From Bryobacterales bacterium (GTDB taxonomy: Bacteria > Acidobacteriota > Terriglobia > Bryobacterales > Bryobacteraceae), in NCBI GenBank assembly GCA_016789745.1, contig JAEUQF010000172.1, forward strand, positions 1 to 45,451: DNA of 45,451 bases, written 5' to 3'. The translations under genes and the position numbers were made by a program. The number at the start of each line of letters is the position of its first letter. Position 1 is the first letter of the stretch. Positions 39,486 through 45,451 of this stretch are shown piece after piece. The notes under the pieces were generated by a model. That model worked only from the letters and a program-made list of their open reading frames with translations, was not told where the DNA came from and ran no database searches.

Positions 39486-42469
39486 CAGGCGATATCGAAT
39501 TTCTCGGGATGGAGCGTTTCGTCGCCTTTGACCGCCACCGGGCGGCCATACACCTCTTCCAACTCTTCCAGGAAGTCGTTCTCCTTCGACTTGAGCGCGA
39601 TCGCCACGCTCGGATGCACCCGGAGAATCACTTCCTTCGATTCGATCAGCGGAGCAAGCTTGGAAGCCTCCAACAGAATCTCGCCAATAATCGTCTGGAC
39701 GCTCTTGGTGTAACCCGAGCCGTCGCAGGTGGGACACGGCGCGCAGAGCGTGCGTTCCAGGCTCTGCTTGACGCGCTTGCGGGTGATCGCCACCAAACCG
39801 AAATCGTTGAACTGCAGAATCTTGTTCGGCGCGCGGTCACTCCGCATGGCTTCTTCGAGCGCCTGCATCACCTTCTGGCGGTTCTTGCGCTCGTCCATGT
39901 CGATGAAATCGACCACGATGATGCCACCCAGATCACGCAGACGGATCTGCCGGACAATCTCCTTCACCGCATCGGTGTTGGTCTTGACGATCGTATCTTC
40001 CAGCCGGTTCGACTTGCCGACAAACTTACCGGTGTTGACGTCAATCGCCACCAGCGCCTCGGTCTGGTTGATGACGATATAGCCGCCCGACTTCAGCCAC
40101 ACCTTCGGCCGCAGCGCCTTTTCGAGCTCGTTGGTAATGGAGAACGCATCGAAGATCGGCTGCGGTCGCGTGTACAGCTTCACGCGGCTGGCCATCGCCG
40201 GCGACATGCGGCTGACAAAGCGCACCACGCTCTCATACACGTCTTCGTTGTCCACCCAGACGGCCTTGAAGTTGTCGGTCAACTGGTCACGCAGCAGCCG
40301 CTGCACGATCTCCACGTCGTGATAGAGCAGCGCCGGAGCCTTCTGTTTGTCGGCCTTGGCCTTGATTTCGGTCCACAACTGGAACAGGTACTGGATGTCG
40401 GAAGCAATCTGCTCTTCCGTCTTGCCTTCGCCCGCCGTGCGGATGATGAAGCCGCCCGGAATGCCCTGGCGATGCGTCTGCAGGATCTTGCGCAGCCGCT
40501 GGCGTTCTTCGTCCGAAGCAATCTTGCGCGACACGCCCAGGTGTTCCACCGTCGGCATGTAGACGCAATAGCGGCCGGGCAGGGCAATGTGGCTGGTGAT
40601 GCGGGCGCCCTTCTGCCCCATCGGCTCCTTGGCGATCTGAACAACGATCTCCTGGCCTTCCTTCAACAGATCGGTGATGGAGGGCTGGGGGGCGGTGCGG
40701 TCCGGCGAACGATCGCCGCGGTCCCCACGGTCCCCACGGTCTCCCCGGTCGCCACGATCGCCGCGCGCTTCACGAGGCTCACGCGGTTCCCGTCCTTCGC
40801 GGGGCTCACGGCCTTCGCGCGGCTGACGGTCCTCCCGCGGCGCCCGGGGCTCCTTGGCGCCCTGCTCGCGCGGCACGGCAGTCTCTTCCTTGCGATCCAC
40901 CGTCCGAACTTCGCCTTTATCGCCACCCTTATCGCCACCACGGCGACGGCGCATCCGGCGCCCACGCATGTAGCGGGCGGTCTGTTCCCGGTGGCTGACG
41001 GCCATGTTGCCCATCGACGCCAGGGCGGGCTCCGGCGCTGGAATCGGATTACCGTTCTCGTCGAGAGCGGCAGGCTCGACGCTGCCCTCTTCGCTCCCCT
41101 CTTCCCCTGCCTCGTCCTCCATCGTGCCTTCGGCGGCACTCAAAACCATGTCCTGGATTTCCGGATCTTCGTCGGAATCCACCTCGCCTTCGGCTTCCGC
41201 TTCGGCTTCCAGGTCGGATTCGGCTTCGTCCCCCGCGGCGGCCGGCTCGGCGGCGGTCTCGGCGCTCTCCACCCGCTCGGCCAGCGCTTCGGCCTGCTGC
41301 TGAATCTGATCCAGCAGTTGCTCGGTCAATCCGGTGTCTTCATCCTTCAGCGGATCGACGGACGTGAACTCGACGCTCGCGGCCGCTTCGGCCGGCTCGG
41401 CATCGGCGCCGGCCTCAGCATCGGCATCATCGGCTTCCGCTTCCAGTTCCGGCTCGGATTCGGCCTCCGCTTCGGCTTCTTCCACAACATCTTCCGCGGC
41501 TTCGAGCGGCTCCGGCTCGGCGTCGGCGTCGGCGTCGGCCTCGGCCGCCTCCCCCTCAGGCTCGTCTTCGATCACCGCGTCGGCCGCGTCTTCCGGTTCC
41601 ACCGCCACCGCGTCGTCGGCGGAAAGCTCATCCACCGAATCGTCGGTTTCTTCCTGGTCGAGGGCCATGTCCAGGAAACCCTCTTCGTCAGACGGGCGGC
41701 TGTACTTGGCCAGACTCTCGCCGGGCAGCACGATCATCTCGCTCGGCTCCAGTTCGACGCCGTCGGAAACCTCACCGGTCTCCGGCGCCGCTCCGCCGCC
41801 CTTCACATCGCTCGCATACTTGCTGTCAGGGAATCCACGGCCGCGGCCACGGCGACGGCGCCCCCGGCGTCCACCGCGGTCACCACCGCGATCCCCGCCC
41901 CGGTCTCCGCCCCGGTCGCCCCCACGATCACCGCCTCGATCGCCACGGGCTTCGCGCCCGCCACGGTCGCCACGCTCCCCACGTGGGCCGCGCTCTTCAC
42001 GGGCCGGCGCCGGAACAACGCCGGTAGCAGCGCTGGCCGCCACCTCCACAGGCACTTCGGAAACAGCAGCAGCTTCCACCGGCGCGGCAAGCGCCGGAGC
42101 AGGAGCCTCAATCGCCACCGCGGGCCTTGGCAGCGCCTGGCGCGGTTCGGCATCGCGCCGTCCGCGTCCGCCACGGTCGCGGCCACCACCAGCAGACGAC
42201 CCGCCGCCTTCTTCTCCGGGCAGCCGCTCGTACTCGTCGCTCTCTTCAAAGAAGTCCGAAACATACAGGAACGTATCGCGTTCCAGGCCGAGGTCCACAA
42301 ACGCCGACTGCATGCCCGGAAGCACGCGCGTCACCCTGCCTTTGTGTACACTTCCAGCCAGCGAATACTCCTGAGCGCGCTGGAAATAAATCTCTACCAG
42401 TTGGTCATCTTCCAGCACCGCCACCTTGGTCTCGTGGCGGTTGGACGATATCACCAGTTCTTTCGTCAT
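39485..42469 (-). CDS. Ribonuclease E/G with a large disordered insert inside the S1 domain
   Basis: 994 residues. The catalytic core is complete and RNase G-like: FGLVAITRKRVKQSLERTL, metal-binding Asp810 (ALVAIDVNTGKFVG) and Asp854 (IIVVDFIDMD), and the Zn-link CPTC at 912-915. RNase E/G cuts single-stranded AU-rich RNA in mRNA decay and rRNA/tRNA processing. The S1 domain is split: its first half ends near residue 75 (VFVDLGLERDTFLYVSDFFEE-like FVDLGLERDTFLYVSDF) and the second resumes at 597 (SITDLLKEGQEIVVQIAKE). The insert of about 520 residues is low complexity: RGD/RGG repeats (164-212), a long Glu/Ala/Asp-rich acidic stretch (about 270-470), an Arg-rich patch (499-510) and REP/RGD repeats (540-590). 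E. coli RNase E carries its disordered scaffold at the C-terminus instead. Confidence 0.93.
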   Translation of the reverse strand: MTKELVISSNRHETKVAVLEDDQLVEIYFQRAQEYSLAGSVHKGRVTRVLPGMQSAFVDLGLERDTFLYVSDFFEESDEYERLPGEEGGGSSAGGGRDRGGRGRRDAEPRQALPRPAVAIEAPAPALAAPVEAAAVSEVPVEVAASAATGVVPAPAREERGPRGERGDRGGREARGDRGGDRGGDRGGDRGGDRGGDRGGRRGRRRRGRGRGFPDSKYASDVKGGGAAPETGEVSDGVELEPSEMIVLPGESLAKYSRPSDEEGFLDMALDQEETDDSVDELSADDAVAVEPEDAADAVIEDEPEGEAAEADADADAEPEPLEAAEDVVEEAEAEAESEPELEAEADDADAEAGADAEPAEAAASVEFTSVDPLKDEDTGLTEQLLDQIQQQAEALAERVESAETAAEPAAAGDEAESDLEAEAEAEGEVDSDEDPEIQDMVLSAAEGTMEDEAGEEGSEEGSVEPAALDENGNPIPAPEPALASMGNMAVSHREQTARYMRGRRMRRRRGGDKGGDKGEVRTVDRKEETAVPREQGAKEPRAPREDRQPREGREPREGREPREPREARGDRGDRGDRGDRGDRGDRSPDRTAPQPSITDLLKEGQEIVVQIAKEPMGQKGARITSHIALPGRYCVYMPTVEHLGVSRKIASDEERQRLRKILQTHRQGIPGGFIIRTAGEGKTEEQIASDIQYLFQLWTEIKAKADKQKAPALLYHDVEIVQRLLRDQLTDNFKAVWVDNEDVYESVVRFVSRMSPAMASRVKLYTRPQPIFDAFSITNELEKALRPKVWLKSGGYIVINQTEALVAIDVNTGKFVGKSNRLEDTIVKTNTDAVKEIVRQIRLRDLGGIIVVDFIDMDERKNRQKVMQALEEAMRSDRAPNKILQFNDFGLVAITRKRVKQSLERTLCAPCPTCDGSGYTKSVQTIIGEILLEASKLAPLIESKEVILRVHPSVAIALKSKENDFLEELEEVYGRPVAVKGDETLHPEKFDIA

Positions 42470-42673
42470 TCAACCTGTCTCCCTTCGCGGCGATAGCAAC
42501 GCGAGGAGCCCTGGAATGACGTCAAGCAACCGGAGCGGAAGCCGCGTGTCGCCGCGGCGAGAAAACTTTTTGTCCGGCCCGAGTGGAGCCTGCCCCTGAG
42601 GCGCTCAAACACCGACCGGGAAAACCGTTCGAATCCGTTCCCTAACGTCAGACAAAGCTCGCCTGCCCGCCGG

Positions 42674-43768
42674 CTAATTCACAAAACGCCGTAGACGGAC
42701 GTTATTCACCAAACCCAGCATCATGAACGTGGTCACGATACTGGAGCCGCCGTAACTCATCAACGGCAGCGGAATACCGGTAACCGGCATTCGACCGATT
42801 ACCATGCCGACATTCACCAGCAGGTGAAAGAGCAGCAGCATCCCAATTCCCATGCAGATGTACAGCCCGGCCCGATCAGGAGCCGTTTGGGCGTTCTGCA
42901 CGATCTGTAACAGCAATAGCATGTACAGACCCAGAACCACAACTATGCCCACAAATCCGTGCTCCTCGGCGAAGGCCGCCATGATGAAATCGGTATGCGG
43001 TACCGGCAGAAAACGCAATTGGGTTTGCGACCCCTTCGTCACTCCTTTCCCCCAGGGTCCCCCGGACCCCACGGCGATCTTCGATTGCAGCACCTGGTAA
43101 CCGGAACCCTTCGGATCGCGCTCCGGATCAATAAACGTAGTCAGCCGTTCTTTCTGATAATCCTTCAAGTAGACAAACCAGGCCGTCGGCACCAGCAGCA
43201 CGGCGATCACACCGATCGCCGCCCAATACTGCCAGCGCAGGCCGACAATAAACACGCCCACAGCCAGCATCGGCAGATAGCATAACGACGTGCCCAGATC
43301 CGGCTGCTTCATCACCAGCAGCATCGGGAACACCACCAAACCCACCAGCCGCAACAAGTCGCGCAGTTCCAGCCGGTCATTCCTTATCGCCGACAGGTAG
43401 CGCGCCACCAGCAGCACAATCACCAACTTGGCGAACTCCGAGATCTGCAGGCGGAACCCGCCCGGCAGCGGAATCCAGCGCCGCGAGCCAAACACCTTCG
43501 TACCCACCACAAACGTCACCAATAACAAAATGATAGTGGCGACATAGAACAGCGGCACATGGCCCAGCAGCGTGTGGTAGTCGATACGGCTCACCACCCA
43601 CGCCAGAATCAGCCCGCCGAAAATACATAGGATCTGCTTCGACCAGGCACCCCGCCAGATGGTGTCCCGCGTCGCACTGTAGATCTGCAGCACGCCCAAC
43701 GCACAGATCATCAGCGTGATGCCCCACAGCGTCCAATCCACGTCACGAAGAATGCGCGGTCCGGTCAT
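42674..43768 (-). CDS. rodA: Rod-shape SEDS peptidoglycan polymerase RodA
   Basis: 364 residues, about ten transmembrane helices. RodA polymerises lipid II glycan strands in the elongasome together with a class B PBP. Family marks include IYSATRD near the N-terminus, SRRWIPLPGGFRLQISEFAKL, VMKQPDLGTSLCYLPML (the catalytic-type Asp region of SEDS proteins), GGPWGKGVTKGSQTQLRFLPVPHTDFIMAAFAEEHGFVG in parts and the C-terminal GIPLPLMSYGGSSI. It overlaps the PBP2 gene by four bases (ATGA), the classic mrdAB arrangement. Confidence 0.95.
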   Translation of the reverse strand: MTGPRILRDVDWTLWGITLMICALGVLQIYSATRDTIWRGAWSKQILCIFGGLILAWVVSRIDYHTLLGHVPLFYVATIILLLVTFVVGTKVFGSRRWIPLPGGFRLQISEFAKLVIVLLVARYLSAIRNDRLELRDLLRLVGLVVFPMLLVMKQPDLGTSLCYLPMLAVGVFIVGLRWQYWAAIGVIAVLLVPTAWFVYLKDYQKERLTTFIDPERDPKGSGYQVLQSKIAVGSGGPWGKGVTKGSQTQLRFLPVPHTDFIMAAFAEEHGFVGIVVVLGLYMLLLLQIVQNAQTAPDRAGLYICMGIGMLLLFHLLVNVGMVIGRMPVTGIPLPLMSYGGSSIVTTFMMLGLVNNVRLRRFVN

Positions 43769-45451
43769 GGCGCCACTCCGGGCGGCGGCGGTAGCAGCCG
43801 TCGCGAGGCCAGCGAACTTTCCACCCGCTCCTGCTGCCGTTTCTTATCGAAATACACCTTCACCACGTCGCGGGCGATCAGCCCCGCCGCGGTACCATGC
43901 TCGCCGTTCTCGAACAGCGCCGCCACCACGATCTCCGGATTATCCCGCGGGGCAAAGCCCACAAACCAGGCATTGTCCGCCATCGACTTACCCAGCTTCG
44001 CCGATTTCAAATACTCGTTTGACGCCAGCTGTGCCGTCCCCGTCTTGCCGCAGAACTCGATCCCAGGGAGACGCGCGCTGCCGGCCGTCCCCGCCGTAAC
44101 TACTGCGTGCATCCCGTTGATGACCTTCAGCAGATTGTCAATCTTGAAGTCCGTCTTGCGCGCCGGAGTCGGAGCGCCGGCGCCTTTGATCAGGTGCGGC
44201 CGATGCCACACGCCGCCGGCGGCCAAGCCTCCAATCGAATGTGCCAACTGCACAGGCGTCACGGTCAGCGCCCCCTGTCCAATCGCCACCGAAATCGTCT
44301 CGCCCGCGTACCACTTCTGACGCTGCGAGCGCATTTTCCAGGCGGTCGACGGAACGATGCCGGAGGCTTCGTACGGCAGGTCAATCCCGGTCTTCGCCCC
44401 CAACCCGCTGATCGTCGCGTAACGGGCAATATTGTCAATACCCGTCCGATTGCCCAGCTGATAGAAGAACACGTCACAGGATCCAGCCATCGCCCGGAGG
44501 AATCCAACCGACCCGTGACCGCCCCGTTGGTGACACCGGAAGTAGCGCCCGTACCAACTCGCACCGCCACCGCAGGAACTCGTGAAGTCGGCTTCCACCG
44601 AGCCGGTTTCCAAGGCGGCCATCGCCACGATCGGCTTGAACGTGGAGCCCGGCGCGAATTGGGCCTGGATGGCCCGGTTAAACAGCGGCTTTTCCGGATC
44701 ACTGAGCAGCCGCTTCCATTCCCCGTTGCTCTGCCTCCCGCTCAGCAGGTTCAGGTTATACGTAGGCGCGCTGGCCAAGGCCAGCACTTCCCCGGACCGC
44801 GGATCCAGCGCCACCACCGCCCCGCGCCGCCCTTCCAACGCCATCTCCGCCACCACCTGCAGGTCCAGGTCCAACGTCAGCGTCAGATTCTGGCCGGGCG
44901 TCGCCGGCTGGTATCCCAACACCTGCCGCTCATTGCCGCGATTGTCCACCAACACCCGCCGCTGCCCGTCCTGCCCGGTCAGCAATTCGTTATACTGCCG
45001 CTCGATGCCCGCCTTGCCGACAATGTCTCCAGGCTTAGCCGAGGCAAAGTCCGGCAAGTCCAGTTCATTGTCGCTGACCTCGCCCACATAGCCGATCACG
45101 TGCGTCGCAATCCCATCCTGCGAATACAGCCGTTTGTGCGAGGCGATCAGTTCCAGTTCCGGAAACGTATCACCGTCGCGGTGCGATTCCACAAACGCAA
45201 TCTCGCCCGGTGTCAGTTCCTCTTTGATGAGCATCGGCTCATACTTAGGGCGCCGCTCATAGCGCCGCAGTTTCGCCCGCAACTCCTCCGGATCCAGGTC
45301 CAGACCCGCCGCGATCGGCACCAGGTGTTCTTCCTTCAGGTTTTCCCGTGACAGCAACAGGGAATAGGAGGCGTGGTTGTCGACAATCACCCGGCCATGC
45401 CGGTCCAGGATCTTCCCCCGCGGCGCCAGCACCGGTACGGCCTTTACCCGG
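43765..45451 (-). CDS. mrdA: Penicillin-binding protein 2 (class B transpeptidase), 5' end missing
   Basis: The frame is open to the window edge, so the N-terminal anchor and the first part of the protein lie outside; the visible 561 residues start just before the class B motif VPVLAPRGKILDRHGRVIVDN. The transpeptidase domain has GSTFKPIVAMAAL with the nucleophile Ser of SxxK, SCDVFFYQLG as the SxN-type motif (S-C-D), and FCGKTGTAQL as KTG. It cross-links peptidoglycan during cell elongation with RodA, encoded immediately downstream. The C-terminus is a short Arg/Pro-rich tail. Nothing odd apart from the truncation by the window. Confidence 0.95.
   Translation of the reverse strand, partial: RVKAVPVLAPRGKILDRHGRVIVDNHASYSLLLSRENLKEEHLVPIAAGLDLDPEELRAKLRRYERRPKYEPMLIKEELTPGEIAFVESHRDGDTFPELELIASHKRLYSQDGIATHVIGYVGEVSDNELDLPDFASAKPGDIVGKAGIERQYNELLTGQDGQRRVLVDNRGNERQVLGYQPATPGQNLTLTLDLDLQVVAEMALEGRRGAVVALDPRSGEVLALASAPTYNLNLLSGRQSNGEWKRLLSDPEKPLFNRAIQAQFAPGSTFKPIVAMAALETGSVEADFTSSCGGGASWYGRYFRCHQRGGHGSVGFLRAMAGSCDVFFYQLGNRTGIDNIARYATISGLGAKTGIDLPYEASGIVPSTAWKMRSQRQKWYAGETISVAIGQGALTVTPVQLAHSIGGLAAGGVWHRPHLIKGAGAPTPARKTDFKIDNLLKVINGMHAVVTAGTAGSARLPGIEFCGKTGTAQLASNEYLKSAKLGKSMADNAWFVGFAPRDNPEIVVAALFENGEHGTAAGLIARDVVKVYFDKKRQQERVESSLASRRLLPPPPGVAP

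Noticed and set aside
39486..39737. N-terminal extension of the M1 aminopeptidase frame
   Set aside because: It lies inside RNase E/G coding sequence, whereas the ATG at 39485 gives a perfect lipoprotein signal.
41860..41970. Regularly spaced GATCGCCACC/CGATCCCC-type repeats that could suggest a CRISPR or satellite array
   Set aside because: They encode the RGG/RGD-rich repeats of the RNase E/G insert in frame; there are no spacers.
41334..42374. Plus-strand 346-residue Ser/Ala/Pro/Arg-rich open frame
   Set aside because: Low-complexity mirror of the disordered part of the RNase gene; no ribosome site or domain.
42622..42645. GTTCGAATCC resembling a tRNA T-loop
   Set aside because: The flanking bases do not form a 5-bp T stem, and no anticodon arm or acceptor stem fits around it.

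Overview
The window looks like a chromosomal segment of a high-GC soil Acidobacteriota, most likely the Solibacter/Bryobacter group. This is inferred from a secreted protein ending in the C-terminal domain typical of Solibacter (TIGR03437 type), an Oar-like TonB receptor with an N-terminal carboxypeptidase-regulatory domain, a DUF1592/DUF1552 pair, a CRTAC1-type FG-GAP protein and DUF58 and DUF2752 proteins. No rRNA, tRNA, CRISPR array, transposase or phage gene was recognised. Gene density is very high, with many 1-4 base overlaps.

Layout. 1-474: end of a Cys-rich secreted protein. 501-5160 (minus): a tightly coupled operon of DUF1592 cytochrome-like protein, DUF1552 Tat protein and a nucleoside-hydrolase-like protein. 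5241-9404: a small putative zincin, a Bpt/ATE-type aminoacyl-tRNA protein transferase, a DUF2235/Tle1-like lipase and an APC permease. 9436-17412: DUF58 protein overlapping a TonB receptor, gamma-glutamyltransferase and the Oar-like TonB receptor. 17705-22037: CocE/NonD hydrolase, CgeB-like glycosyltransferase and a polysaccharide flippase.

22123-26327 is the most interesting part: a complete bufferin-type locus. It encodes a small secreted Cys-containing precursor (BufA2-like), an MNIO (DUF692) maturase, a DUF2063 partner, a DoxX membrane protein, an ECF sigma factor and an NrsF-like membrane anti-sigma factor. Near-identical GTAACTT...GGCGAAG elements stand in front of the precursor gene and in front of the sigma gene, suggesting that the sigma factor drives both. 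A hairpin plus T-run between precursor and maturase could let the peptide be made in excess. The anti-sigma factor appears to be a fusion of a cytoplasmic zinc-finger (ZAS) module and a six-helix NrsF-like sensor. By analogy with described bufferins, the expected job is copper/metal-stress protection by a modified periplasmic peptide.

26410-29708: two secreted proteins and two small membrane proteins. 29747-30112: about 2.6 copies of a 137-142 bp noncoding tandem repeat. 30116-36265 (minus): a five-gene operon of L-lactate permease, APC permease, RbsD/FucU mutarotase (GTG start), Tat-exported protein and CRTAC1 protein. 36430-37598: a hypothetical protein and a VapBC-type pair. 37602-45451 (minus): M1 aminopeptidase lipoprotein, an RNase E/G with a disordered insert of about 520 residues inside its S1 domain, RodA and PBP2 (cut by the window edge).

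All calls come from reading the sequence and translated proteins by eye; no homology search or structure prediction was run.
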